From positions 1-64,000 of the forward strand of contig DF239785.1 of NCBI GenBank assembly GCA_000507305.1: DNA of 64,000 bases, written 5' to 3'. Below the pieces are notes generated by a model. That model made no database searches. It worked only from the letters and a program-made list of their open reading frames with translations, and was not told where the DNA came from. Positions within the stretch are counted from its first letter, which is position 1; each line of letters begins with the position of its first letter. This DNA is from Breviolum minutum Mf 1.05b.01 (taxonomy: Eukaryota; Sar; Dinophyceae; Suessiales; Symbiodiniaceae). The position numbers and the translations under genes are program-made. Shown one piece after another: positions 18,842 to 28,542 of the stretch.

Positions 18842-19801
18842 TCAACCGCGAACTTTCTGCGAGTGATCCGCCGTGTTTTCAATGCGCGTAGCAGAATCGC
18901 CCACGATGAAGCTTGCCAACGAAATGCAACCATGAAAGGTACCTTCCTGGATGCTAGGGACACTCGCTAAAGAGGTGCAGCCTCCAAAGGCACAGACCCC
19001 AATGTGAGCCACAGACTCACCCAAAGTAAGGCTCGCCAAAGAGGTGCAGCCTTGAAAGGCACTGATCCCAATGTGAGTCACAGACTCACCCAGAGTAACG
19101 CTCGCCAAAGAGGTGCAGTGTGAAAAGGCACAGTCCCCAATGTGAGTCACAGACTCACCCAACGTAACGCTCGCCAAAGCGGCGCAGCCTCGAAAGGCAC
19201 TGATCCCAATGTGAGTCACAGACTCACCCAGAGTAACGCTCGCCAAAGAGGTGCAGCCTTTAAAGGCCCACATCCCAATGTGAGTCACAGACTCACCCAA
19301 AGTGACGCTCGCCAAAGAGGTGCAGCGTGAAAAGGCACAGTCCCCAATGTGAGTCACTGACCCAGTGATGGTGACTGAAACTAGGTTCTGGCAGGAATCG
19401 AAGGCAGAGCGAGAAATTGTTGTGCAAGTTGAGGGAGTATTCAGGTGAAAAAATCCCAGTGCATGGACATCATCTTTTGTTGAAGCTTCCGCTTCATTTC
19501 TCCTGTAGATGACAGTTGTTGGTGCTTCAGCCTCGAGCAGCCCTGCTGCGCCCAGTGTCTGAGCATCATCCATCTCGATGATTGAACTGTTCAGAAGCAG
19601 CTCTACTCTGAGGAGTTTGCGCTCCACCACATCTTCTGCTCTTGTGTGCTTCTCTAGGATCATTGTCTTCAACTCCCCAAGAGTGGTTTCCATGGAAACC
19701 TCAAGGGTGATGACACCACCCTGTAAGGTTCTCAATTCAAGTTCACAAGACATGGCTGCAAAGGACACAAACGCGGCTCTCGTTCTGGTTGAGTACTTCA
19801 A
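18842..19801 (-). CDS. Ubiquitin-like/BspA-type LRR protein, intronless
   Basis: A complete 319-codon frame ending in TGA. Residues about 18-102 look ubiquitin-like (ELRTLQGGVITLEVS, then LGELKTMILEKH); about 140-277 hold one entry unit and five 23-residue LRR_5 (BspA-type) repeats of the form LASVTLGESVTHIGxxAFxGCTS; 278-310 are degenerate repeats. No signal peptide or membrane segment is evident. A second in-frame Met (codon at 19751-19753) starts MSCELELRTL directly before the ubiquitin-like part and may be the real start. Such proteins are abundant in dinoflagellates and usually of unknown function; protein binding is the most that can be inferred. The repeats are nearly identical at DNA level. 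No introns, unlike the split genes around it; the promoter is not recognisable. Confidence 0.85.
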   Translation of the reverse strand: MKYSTRTRAAFVSFAAMSCELELRTLQGGVITLEVSMETTLGELKTMILEKHTRAEDVVERKLLRVELLLNSSIIEMDDAQTLGAAGLLEAEAPTTVIYRRNEAEASTKDDVHALGFFHLNTPSTCTTISRSAFDSCQNLVSVTITGSVTHIGDCAFSRCTSLASVTLGESVTHIGMWAFKGCTSLASVTLGESVTHIGISAFRGCAALASVTLGESVTHIGDCAFSHCTSLASVTLGESVTHIGISAFQGCTSLASLTLGESVAHIGVCAFGGCTSLASVPSIQEGTFHGCISLASFIVGDSATRIENTADHSQKVRG

Positions 19802-20006
19802 GTCAATAATCCTCTAAGACAACGAGCAAAACAAAAAATCCAAAACACTTTGGCTGATGAATTGCGATCAGACGTAGGATCAAGGGTTTTTGTGGGTTTG
19901 TGTCAAAAAATCATGTTGCTTTCACAACCTTCAAGTCAGAAGCTGTTGTGAAAAAACCACACACCCTGGTTTGACCAAAAAAAAATGCCTTGATATATAT
20001 ATAATT

Positions 20007-20345
20007 TAATGATGCTTGCTTTCAAAAGCGGCGTTCTTAAGGGGATCTGTTGCTTCGTGTTTAAAGGGGTTTTTTTCCAACGAAGAGATCCTCCAAAACC
20101 TGCACAAGTGGAATCCCTTTTTGTTGTGGAACCAACCTCTCCTCCCAACGGGTTGGTTCGCGATCCTGGTTGTGATCCAAAAAAATTGATGGTTTGTGAT
20201 ATGGGTTGTGATCTCCGCTTGTCTCTCGATTCTTCTTGGTGACTTTTTTTTAAACATCCGGGAAAAAATAAAATGGGAGTTTGCGGGGAGGATGCCCGGG
20301 TTTCGGGGCACCGATTTTCGATGGCGAACTTGAACACAAAAAATG
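20007..20345 (-). other. Open minus-strand frames, exon status unclear
   Basis: Two overlapping long open frames exist. One, after the acceptor GTGTTCAAG near 20326, reads FAIENRCPETRASSPQTP. No convincing donor or family match, so I do not call a gene. Confidence 0.25.
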
Positions 20346-20587
20346 TGATCACCTGGAAAACAGCGGTTGCTGTTAATTTCCATCAACTTGAAACCCCTAA
20401 AACCAGCCGCAGTTGCCTAAAAATTGGTACACTATGTTTTTTGTTTTTTGAGGCAGACAGAAAGGTGCTCAAATCACTGGGTTTGAACGGATTGTTTTTC
20501 ACCCCACCATCCATCTTGACTTCCCCGATCTTGACTTCCAACACAAAACTTCCCGATTTCGGGACAAAAGATCACCTAATTCTGGGC

Positions 20588-20695
20588 GAATTAGTATAAA
20601 TTCCTTAACCTGAATTAAGGGGATTTTGGGGGGATTTCCCTTACTAAACCACCATTTAAGGTGACCTCGGCTGAGGTCGTTATAATTTGCCCAGA
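20588..20695. mobile_element. Family J repeat
   Basis: CCTTAACCTGAATTAAGGGG, CCCTTACTAAACCACCATTT and GGTCGTTATAATTTGCCC; nearly the same as 3786-3886. Confidence 0.75.
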
Positions 20696-20716
20696 CCTAA
20701 TGATAGTCAAGAACAA

Positions 20717-20820
20717 ATGGGGGTTTCCTAAAATGGTGGTACCCCCAAATCATCCATTTTCATGGGATCTTTCAATATAAACCATCCATTTTGGGGTACC
20801 CCAATGTTTGGAAACACCCA
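20717..20820. mobile_element. Fold-back element, family A
   Basis: TGGGGGTTTCCTAAAATGG ... GGTACCCCCAAATCATCC ... CCATTTTGGGGTACCCCA ... GGAAACACCCA; inverted orientation relative to most copies. Confidence 0.88.
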
Positions 20821-20960
20821 AAAATCCATTTGTCAAAGTTTCGATGCTTCCTTAGGGATGAAGTTTTTTGGACATGGAAGTGCCAGTCGACAGACCCGCT
20901 TGGGCAAATTGCTGCTGGGTGGTGGGAATCCAGTGAGGGTGAATTTACCTTCCCAAACCG

Positions 20961-21070
20961 TTATACCGCCTGGAAAGTAGATGGCGCAACTCCCATGTAT
21001 TGGTTTATCATAGCCCCTTACTAAGCCACCTTTTGGGAGTTGCGCCATCTACTTTCACTACGGTGTAGTA
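20961..21070. mobile_element. Fold-back element, family C (uninterrupted)
   Basis: The 34-bp arms start TATACCGCCTGGAAAGTAG and continue ATGGCGCAACTCCCA; the right arm TGGGAGTTGCGCCATCTAC mirrors them. This is the unoccupied version of the site that holds a B insertion at 27104. Confidence 0.9.
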
Positions 21071-21200
21071 AGTATAGTTAGGATCACCCCCATTTATCAG
21101 CCATGGTTTTCGGCCATTTGGAAGGGGAACAACGCTACTTATTCGGGACGTACTCAGCATGGTTACTAATCACTTACTAACTGGGATGATCCTCCAAGTA
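21071..21200. mobile_element. Family E, left end replaced
   Basis: GTTAGGATCACCCCCATTTA ... GGCCATTTGGAAGGGG ... CTTACTAACTGGGATGATCC. It begins where the C element ends. Confidence 0.7.
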
Positions 21201-21256
21201 ATCCCCGAAAACTGAAAATCGTCTCATGCGGGAATCATGGGATAAACCCTGCCAAT

Positions 21257-21369
21257 GTACACCCCTGAAGATTAACATGGAACATAATCATAGAGGTTTG
21301 GTTCAGACAAGTTTCCTTTCTAAATGGGTGATTTGTAGGTTCCAAATGTTAATCTTCCAGGGTGTACCA
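21257..21369. mobile_element. Fold-back element, family G
   Basis: GTACACCCCTGAAGATTAAC and GTTAATCTTCCAGGGTGTAC as arms. Confidence 0.88.
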
Positions 21370-21821
21370 AAATCTTTGGGTTGTGACATCCCAAAAAAAT
21401 GCCTCAAGGTAGCACAAATGGGCCGACAAATCCCATGACATTGTGAAGGTCAACCCCACTCAGGCTGCTGCTGTAGGCACTTTTTCGGAGTCCTCTACTC
21501 GGTGGCTTCAACCCTTAACAAAACAGTCATGAACTAGATGATCTTTCCGCAACAATTTTGGGGGTGAACATCATTGTTTTCAAAACATACAAAGACTACA
21601 GATCAAAAAATCATGGATCGTCTCAATTAAACCCACCAAAAAAAAGTCTTTCACATCCAAAATAACTACCAGGTGATTCAAAGTGCCCTTTTCATCCCCT
21701 AGTTGGAGGTCACTTAACCCCTTGAAAGGGTCACTTAACCATCCCAAAAAGGTCAGTTTGAATCGCCAGGTACCCGACTTTTTTCTGGGTTCCCCTGCTG
21801 ATGCCAATTCTGCCATCTCAC

Positions 21822-21869
21822 CTTGTTTTCGGCGCGTTTTGCTTCACCCACGGCTTGGACTGGATTTTT
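21822..21869 (-). CDS. Candidate 48-bp exon, unrecognised
   Basis: Acceptor CCCTGCAG, 16 codons KNPVQAVGEAKRAENK, consensus donor AAG/GTGAGA. Phase 0 at both ends. Confidence 0.5.
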
Positions 21870-21883
21870 CTGCAGGGAATCAT

Positions 21884-22015
21884 AGGGTTGATGGCCACCA
21901 GAAATCCGGGGAGAACTCACAAGTTGAGGGAAAGGTGGTTTATCCCATTATCTACGACGGATTTTAGCACAATCCAAACGGTGGTTGGCCTTGGGATTTC
22001 TGAAGCATCAACCGT
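21884..22015. mobile_element. Fold-back element, family D
   Basis: GGTTGATGGCCACCAGAAAT ... GGTTTATCCCATTATCTACG ... GGGATTTCTGAAGCATCAAC. Confidence 0.75.
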
Positions 22016-22087
22016 ATTTCTTGGAATCATTCAAAAAAAAAACTCAATGCTTTTATTGAAAGAGATTTTTTGGGGAAAAAGGAAATA

Positions 22088-22215
22088 TCTGGCCAAATTA
22101 TAATATTTCACCAACCTAGATTAACGTGAAATAAAGGGGGTTCCATGGATTTCCCTTACTTGTCACCACCCTCTGGAGTGAAACTCGTGTGAGGTCGCTA
22201 TAATTTGACCAGAAA
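22088..22215. mobile_element. Fold-back element, family J (full length)
   Basis: TCTGGCCAAATTATAATATT and CGCTATAATTTGACCAGA as ends; the best reference copy of J in the window. Confidence 0.88.
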
Positions 22216-22703
22216 TATGTTCCTTGCATTTTTTTGGTGGGCTTTCCGGTAACCTTTTCGAGGCCATTTCACCTCCAAGATTCATCAAATTTTTACCTAT
22301 CTTCTCAGGGTATGTGGGCAAAATCATTGACTCTAGGAACAAGGGGTCCAACTAGGCATGTGTGTATGTGTATAATTGTGCAAATCTGGCTTCACATTCC
22401 ACCCTCCTAGAAGAAGTACTACCAACTACTGAAAGATGAGGGTTCCTGTCATTTGAACCACTTACAAGTGCTGTGAAGTAGTCCCCCCAACGTCCCCACT
22501 CTAGAACAAAGGGTTTTTATAAAGCCTCATTGAGGGAAAGCAATAGTTTTCAGAAGCCCTTAATAAGGTTTTTTTTCTGGGGGGGGGGTACGTTAAGGGG
22601 TACCACCGTTTCAAAAGGCTGGACTATGAGGTCACCCTAAAGAAGATGATTTTACAAAAAAACATCCGTCTCCACGATTTTTCCGCCAAATCGTTTGTTG
22701 TTG

Positions 22704-23377
22704 TCAGGCAGTATCTGTCTTGCCTTGGTCTTTGTTGGCACCTGACTCAACCAGAAATTGGATAACTTCAAGGTGCCCTTTCTCAGCTGCTATGAAAAGN
22801 CTGCAATGTAAAGAGGCGTTTCTCCCGTATCTGTGGTGCCTTGGTCGTTGTTGGCCCCTGACTCAACCAGAAATCGGACAACTTCAAGGTGCCCTTGCGC
22901 AGCTGCTATGTAAAGAGGCGTTACTCCAGTATCTGTGGTGCCTTGGTCTTGGTTGGCCCCTGCTTCAATCAGTAAAGACACACATTTGAGACTTCCATGG
23001 AGGGATGCCACACACAAGGGCGTCATTGCATTTGCATCTTCAAAATTTGGATTTCGAGGCTGGTTCAAGTGCCGCTCAAGAAGCTTGTCATCATTTTGGC
23101 GACATGCCAGTATGATGCCCTCATCCTGCTCCCTGTCAGGCAGCTGAAACTCCAGGATCACAAGCTGTACAACTTGAAGGGTCCAAGTCTCATTGTTGAC
23201 CAAGGTTTGATTATCATCCAGTGGGCAGTTGTCTTCAAGGAGCCGTAATCGGAAGCGTGGGACGCCAATCTTCTGAGCCAAGCGCTGTTTTAAGGCCTTC
23301 ACCGAACCTTCTGCAAAGTCCACTTCTTCAAAAACGGCAATTGATTCACCAGTCACTGCGGAAAGCACTCCTAGCAT
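22704..23377 (-). CDS. Ubiquitin-like/ankyrin-repeat protein with collapsed repeats
   Basis: Minus-strand frame starting MLGVLSAVTGESIAVFEE. Residues 1-78 are a ubiquitin-like domain (LKQRLAQKIGVPRFRLRLLE). Ankyrin repeats of about 34 residues follow, with the TPLYIAAAQGHLEVVRFLVE signature and SGANxDQGTTDTG linkers. At 22800 a single N separates two truncated repeat starts, and the frame changes across it. The tail after it reads LFIAAEKGHLEVIQFLVESG and stops at 22704-22706. I read this as a tandem array collapsed in assembly, so the true repeat number is unknown. Ankyrin arrays bind proteins; nothing here shows a partner. Paralogue of 44259-45517, same strand; intronless. Confidence 0.8.
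22800..22800. other. Single-base gap inside ankyrin array
   Basis: The N lies between CTTTACATTGCAG and CTTTTCATAGCAG (minus strand), the same position of two repeat units. Confidence 0.9.
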
Positions 23378-23510
23378 GGAACAACTGTCAAAAACCGCCC
23401 CTGAAATCAGAAACTAATCTAAATATCATACATATATAATGATTACTGCTGAAACATCTCGAACCAAAAATGGTTGCCTGGGAATCATGCGTCTTCAGAA
23501 CAGCAGAAGC

Positions 23511-23646
23511 AACACAACCAACAACCACTACAACAACCACAACAACAACAACAACAACAACACCAACACCAACACTAACAACAGCACCAACACCAACAAC
23601 ACCAACACCAACAACACCAACACCAACAGCAGCAGCAGCAGCAGCA
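23511..23646. repeat. AAC/ACC/CAG trinucleotide array
   Basis: AAC units give way to CACCAA units and end in seven CAG-like units. The Asn/Thr-rich open frames across it are repeat artefacts. Confidence 0.92.
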
Positions 23647-23647
23647 G

Positions 23648-23755
23648 GGATGGATGGAAATGGTGATTTCCAAGCATTTCTTATCTAAAGATTTGGAATC
23701 ATCATCCAATCAACACAACTACAGTATCATTTTTTTTTGCTTAGGATACCAGTGT
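23648..23755. mobile_element. Family O element
   Basis: GGATGGATGGAAATGGTGAT, TTTCTTATCTAAAGATTTGG and GCTTAGGATACCAGTG. Confidence 0.75.
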
Positions 23756-23877
23756 TTTAAGAAGAAACATGGGACTTTTTGCTTGAGAGTTTTTGTGAAT
23801 ATTAGAGGGTTCAGCCCTGGAGGCAAATTCCCTCGATCGTCAACTATGAAAGGAATCCCGAAGATCATAGCCTTTCC

Positions 23878-23968
23878 CATAGTATCCATGTATGGTACAT
23901 TTAGCTACATTTACCATAAAAATCAACCAAATGTAGGTAAATATACCATACATGGATCCTATGGGTTT
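23878..23968. mobile_element. Fold-back element, family F
   Basis: CCCATAGTATCCATGTATGG and CCATACATGGATCCTATGGG, about 22-bp arms; ATTTACCATAAAAATCAACC inside. Confidence 0.9.
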
Positions 23969-24039
23969 AGGGATGTGTTCCAAAAGTGTATTGAAACAAC
24001 CTCCGAGAGTCTCGGTGGTGGTGTTGAAAAAGTCCTATG

Positions 24040-24141
24040 CTAGTTGGTGGTTGAACCAACCCATGTGAAAAATATGAGTCAAAATGGGGAATCTTCCCCA
24101 AATAGGGGTGAAAATAAAAAATGTTTGAACGCACCACCTAG
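24040..24141. mobile_element. Family B element with TATG duplication
   Basis: CTAGTTGGTGGTTGAACC ... GCACCACCTAG flanked by TATG on both sides (24036-24039 and 24142-24145). Confidence 0.92.
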
Positions 24142-24250
24142 TATGATATATGTCATCCATTTCTGCTCAATGAAAAATTATTGACAAGATGTAGTTTATC
24201 ATCCGAGTGTGCGACACAAATCTGGGATGCTGATTCGAAAAAAATACAAC

Positions 24251-24282
24251 AATTGAGGAGTAGTCGCCGTTCTCAACCGGAG
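24251..24282 (-). CDS. Candidate micro-exon, unrecognised
   Basis: Acceptor CTGCAAAG, then PVENGDYSSI, donor GTTGTATT. Only 32 bp, so weak alone. Confidence 0.32.
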
Positions 24283-24472
24283 CTTTGCAGTTGATAATTG
24301 TCATCCGCCTAGTTAGAAAAATGTTCCATCGTCATTTTGGTGCATATGAATCCATTTCTCGCAAAAAGGCCCTGATGTTTAGAAACCCTGCCTATAGAGG
24401 TTAGGGTTTAGAAACCCACCAAACAAAGAGCAATTTTTCATGCAGCTTTCTTCTAATCTGCTTGGAAGTTAC

Positions 24473-24571
24473 GGGTTTTTCTCCACATTTTCCCGGAAAA
24501 ATTGGGCCCGTGAGAATTGAGAATTCCCAGAAAATATCAAGTCTTGGATGCATTTGTTCGTCATCCAAACC
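24473..24571 (-). CDS. Candidate 99-bp exon, unrecognised
   Basis: Acceptor TTTCGGTTCCAG, 33 codons including GLDDEQMHPRLDIFWEFSIL and TGPIFPGKCGEKP, donor GTAACTTC. Phase 0 at both ends. Confidence 0.55.
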
Positions 24572-24655
24572 CTGGAACCGAAAGGGGATCGTTTTTTTGG
24601 TTCAATTTTGAGAAGTTTCTATGACAGTTTCCCATGGCAAAATATCATCTATGTT

Positions 24656-24761
24656 CTGGTTGGTGGTTTCATCCTAATTTGAAAAATATTGCTGTAGTCA
24701 AATTGGATCATTTCCCCAACGTCCGGGATGAAAATAAAAAATGTTTGAAACCACCAACTAG
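24656..24761. mobile_element. Family B element with long flank repeat
   Basis: CTGGTTGGTGGTTTC ... GAAACCACCAACTAG. Flanks are TCATCTATGTT and TCATCTATATT (10 of 11 identical) rather than a simple 4-bp repeat. Confidence 0.85.
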
Positions 24762-24907
24762 TCATCTATATTCCTTTCATGGCTTTTCTCTTTCATGCAT
24801 CAAAATACAGCCATTGATGCCTTTTTTGGAATATCTTCCAAGCAGGACCATAGTTGACAGTCCAATCATGTCCAGTTATGGTTGGTATTGAGTTGTAAGT
24901 GGCCAAC

Positions 24908-25048
24908 CATACTTGGATGTCCCAGGAAGTTAGTAAAAGGTTAGTAACATGTTAGTAACTGGGTTATAACCCCAATATATATCCCATTCATAAGTAGGTT
25001 AAATAACCCATTTACAAACCATTTACCAAATTCCTGGGTCATCCTAGC
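24908..25048. mobile_element. Family L element, diverged
   Basis: GGATGTCCCAGGAAGTTAG and AAATTCCTGGGTCATCC as arms, with AACTGGGTTATAACCCC inside. Confidence 0.65.
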
Positions 25049-25149
25049 AGATCATCTTGAAGTTGTTCGAACTTTCCACAGGCCATTGTTGTTTTTTTCA
25101 ATACGTTCGACAGACAATCTCCAAATTGAAACCACCACCTAGTTTTCGT

Positions 25150-25201
25150 AATTTCCCTTTGTAGGAAAATATACCATACATGGAATCCCATGGGTCCCAT
25201 G
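25150..25201. mobile_element. Family F right-end fragment
   Basis: TGTAGGAAAATATACCATAC and ATGGAATCCCATGGG. Confidence 0.55.
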
Positions 25202-25246
25202 GTCTGGACATGTCTGCTTTCCGCCGAAAGTGGGAAAACATCCAAC

Positions 25247-25325
25247 CAAAAGATTTCCAGTTTCCTGGGGTTTCCTTGCTGGAGGCCATATCAGCCGAAA
25301 GAATCCGGCACAGCATGGCATTCTC
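25247..25325 (-). CDS. Exon of unrecognised split gene
   Basis: Acceptor GATCCTTCTTGTTAG, frame ENAMLCRILSADMASSKETP then GNWKSF, ending G before GTTGGATG. It starts in phase 0, matching the end of the exon at 25514-25595 across a 188-bp intron. Confidence 0.55.
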
Positions 25326-25513
25326 CTAACAAGAAGGATCTCGTGGTTGCTTGTGTAGGGTATCTAGGGGATGAATTTTTTTACCCCGGTTATATCGGGA
25401 TTCTTTAACATAAACCATGAAAAGGATTGGTTTTTGTTACGCTGTACAAAGCGCGGGTTGCAATTCCTGGAAATTGACAACAACTTCTGCTCATTTTTTT
25501 CTCACCAAATCAC

Positions 25514-25595
25514 CGGATAAGTCGGTGGTTCTTGCACTGCTGCGTACACAAAATTCACAAACGGGTGGAATCCCGGAATACGTGCCGTGCTCCAA
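25514..25595 (-). CDS. Exon of unrecognised split gene
   Basis: Acceptor GGCCTTAG, frame WSTARIPGFHPFVNFVYAAV then QEPPTYP, donor GTGATTTG. Confidence 0.5.
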
Positions 25596-25640
25596 CTAAG
25601 GCCGGGGCCTTAGTTGACTACTAACTATTAATTACAACAT

Positions 25641-25747
25641 ACTGTTGATAGAAGAAATCCTGCACCAGTTGAGGTTGGTAGTTTATCCCATTATTTACAA
25701 GGTTTTATAGATCCCAAGTGGTGCAGAATTTCTTCCATCAACAGTAC
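25641..25747. mobile_element. Fold-back element, family D
   Basis: ACTGTTGATAGAAGAAATCC and AATTTCTTCCATCAACAGT as ends; the core GAGGTTGGTAGTTTATCCCA is the D signature. Confidence 0.9.
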
Positions 25748-25946
25748 TACAACTACAACTACAAAAAATTGTCCTTGTAGTTATGTGCATAGCTATGCAA
25801 AAAGTTTTGACAAAACAACAAGAACAACTCAAAATGACACAGCGTCACGAATGGAATTCAAGTAAAATCATTTTCCGACCCAAGCAAACGGATGTAGAAC
25901 CTTGTAGTATGTAAAACCTTGAGGTTGTTAAGTAATTTCCCTTGAA

Positions 25947-26051
25947 CTAGTTGGTGGTTCAACCCATCTCAAAAAATATTAGTCAAAATGGATCATTTCA
26001 TATCATTTCCATAAATAGGGATAAAAATAGAAAATATAAGAAACCACCATA
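25947..26051. mobile_element. Family B element
   Basis: CTAGTTGGTGGTTCAACCC ... AAGAAACCACCAT; wider flanks share TAATTTCCCTTG. Confidence 0.7.
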
Positions 26052-26063
26052 ATTTCCCTTGTA

Positions 26064-26186
26064 ATACTGTTGATGGTTCAGAAATCTGGTAAACTCACCA
26101 GTTGAGGTTGGTAGTTTATCCCATTATTTACAGGGTTTTATATATCCCAGGTGGTTGTTTGGGGATTTCTGAACCATCAACCGTAT
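26064..26186. mobile_element. Fold-back element, family D
   Basis: TACTGTTGATGGTTCAGAAA and TTTCTGAACCATCAACCGTA. Confidence 0.9.
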
Positions 26187-26519
26187 AAACAACACTTTAT
26201 CACTCATTTCCCTTGAAGGAAAACCCGTCCTTGTTTACATCTCGCTCACCATAGCCGTCAGCCATAGTTTGGCAAAAGAGTCACTGAGGTGGGGAAGGTC
26301 ACGTGCCCTTCACAGTTTTGATGCCTCTCTTCATGGGGTTCGTTCGTTTTCTCGTCGCTTTTTCCCTTTTTCCGTCTGCATGGGTATATGTTTCGACATC
26401 GGAAGTGTGAAGTGGCTGAATTCTTTGCTATTCTTGTGAAAAAACAAACAAACAGATTTAGATCATCTTATAGATGATCAATCAGTTCCCAACAACTTGG
26501 AATCTGATTAACTCAGAAC

Positions 26520-26574
26520 TTGCATTTTGATGCAGATGTCCAACAATTCTTTATCGGATTGACGCAGCCAAAAG
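26520..26574 (-). CDS. Candidate 55-bp exon, unrecognised
   Basis: Acceptor GGTCATTTTTGCAG, frame FWLRQSDKELLDICIKMQ, donor GTTCTGAG. Confidence 0.55.
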
Positions 26575-27064
26575 CTGCAAAAATGACCACCGAAGACGAC
26601 ATCTTTCCACAGTTTTTTTTGGTTAAAACTCATCACCTTTCCGCCCCTTCAAATTTCCCCCCCATGTATTTTACGAAAAAACAACGGAAAAAGGTACCTG
26701 TAATTCAAAAAAAGGTAAGCAGTCTCACCCATCGCGGGACCCTCCCCTTCCATGAAAACCAAATTTGTTCACTCCAAGAAGGTTGTTCAAAATTGCACAA
26801 AAGTCGACAAAAAGTGGAGAGAAAAAACTCTCTTTTTGGGATGACTAATATGAACGTTCTAGAAAAACATGGTGTTGAAAGATGGCTGATGTGAAATGTT
26901 TTTTGGAACTAATACAAAGATGGGAAGTTTGATTCTGATAGTTACTATTTTTTTAACAGCAACTGAGTTTGGCTGCTTTGAAAATGGTCCCCCAAACCGC
27001 CGAAGTTTAAGAGCTTAGCCCCGATCCAAACGATCCAGCTTCGCAAAAGTTCAACGGGCGAACT

Positions 27065-27303
27065 GTTATACCACCTGGAAAGGATCGATGGCACAACTCC
27101 CATCTAGTTGGTGGTTTCAACCCCTTTGAAAAATATTAGTCAAAATGGGAATCTTCCCCAACTAGGGGTGAAAACAAAAAATATTTGAAACCACCACCCA
27201 GCCATGTATTGGTTTATCATGGGCCCCAATAAACTAATCGCCACACCCAACTATGGGAGTGGCGTTGCTCGCCATCGATCCTTTCACTATGTCACTATGG
27301 TGT
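27065..27303. mobile_element. Family C element carrying a B insertion
   Basis: TATACCACCTGGAAAGGATC ... GCACAACTCCCAT, then the B element, then CCATGTATTGGTTTATCATG ... GATCCTTTCACTATG. Comparison with 20961-21070 gives the uninserted sequence directly. Confidence 0.92.
27104..27201. mobile_element. Family B inserted into C, CCAT duplication
   Basis: A 98-bp element, CTAGTTGGTGGTTTCAAC to GAAACCACCACCCAG, flanked by CCAT at 27100-27103 and 27202-27205. The same C position reads CTCCCATGTATTGG uninterrupted at the other two C copies. Confidence 0.95.
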
Positions 27304-27309
27304 TTAAAC

Positions 27310-28430
27310 CTTGCAGTTTGAGTGAAAAACTTGGCGAAGAGCCAGCCCCCTGAACTTTCATTGAACCAATCACATTGGAAGGTCGTGACCTATGACGGAA
27401 TCGAATCCGGCTTTGAACAAAAACGGTGGCTTCAAAAACGCTGCTTGTCTTGGGGGAAATTCTATGACAGAAATCCTTAAACCTGAAATTTTGTTCGGTC
27501 CATTTTTTTTGGGGTACGTAGGAGTTCCCTTACTAAAGCACCACCACCATTTGGGGGATTCCCAAACGGAGGTTTTCACGGTACATGAACTCAACAGCAA
27601 GCCATTGCCAGGCTTGAGTTGATGACATGGGGAAAATCTCTCCCAAATCATGGTGCAATGTTCCATCATTTTCCAGAGCTAAAAGGATGGCTGTTACACT
27701 GTTACAGATCACATGAACTGCATGTTGGTTTTTTGGGGTGGTAACCTTTTTGGGAGGTAAGATCACGCCAATTTTTTGGTGGGCTTCCAAAATCGTTAAT
27801 ATTCTTCGGGGTTTGTTTTCTTTCAGGTGTTTCAGTGGGGTGAGTGGTAAGGTTTCAGTGGCGATTCGCCCCCGCGGGGCGCGAAAAACGCACTTCTTTT
27901 TTGCACGTCAGCATCGCCGGTGAAATTGGCAAGTACATTGGCTGAGCAAATCGGCTAAAGTGATTGCGAGGTGGTGAGGCATGGCACTTTTCGAAATAAA
28001 AGCTGCCACTATAAGCTAACACAGCATAAATTATCCTGGAAAAAAATGATATCTTTTAAGAGGTAACACACAGCAATCAGCAAAAAAAACGGGGAAGTTG
28101 GAAGTCTTGTCTCCTTCTACCCGCATCTGTGTGTTTCGATGTGAAAAATTCCAGGGAATGTTTGATTCTTTTATCCCTTTTCCAAATCTATTCCGGAACT
28201 ACCAAAAATTCCAAGCATGCATGTTTTGTGTGTTTTCGTCCCACATTTTTGGTTGTGGTCGAAATCGCGAAAGCTGAGAAAAACCAGGGGTTTTTGTTGG
28301 AAACCAATTCTGCCATGCCCCATGGATTGCCCCTTGAAGCAGGCTTGAAATTGTGATGACACCCCATCCTGAGGCCGGAGGCCCCCCTGTTAGCCCGAAG
28401 CGGGGAATGAGTTGTTTACAGAGTTGTTGT
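27310..28430. other. Long stretch with little recognised
   Basis: A J-like fragment lies near 27474-27560 (CCTTAAACCTGAAATTTTG). Open minus-strand frames at 28170-28370 have no clear borders. No exon is called. Confidence 0.35.
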
Positions 28431-28439
28431 TGTAAAGAT

Positions 28440-28542
28440 TACCATGGACACCCAAAACCTACATTTTGAGAGGTTTCTATGGTAAATAACCTGGTTTTCA
28501 GGTGGCCAAAACCTCTATTTTTCATGGTTTTGGGGGCTTATG
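28440..28542. mobile_element. Family N repeat
   Basis: ACCATGGACACCCAAAACCT and TTTCATGGTTTTGGGGGCTT. Confidence 0.65.

Noticed and set aside
19142..19330. Plus-strand repeated frame with SHRLTQSNARQRGAA
   Set aside because: Antisense of the LRR repeats.
23439..23688. Asn/Thr-rich plus-strand frames
   Set aside because: Translation of the AAC array.
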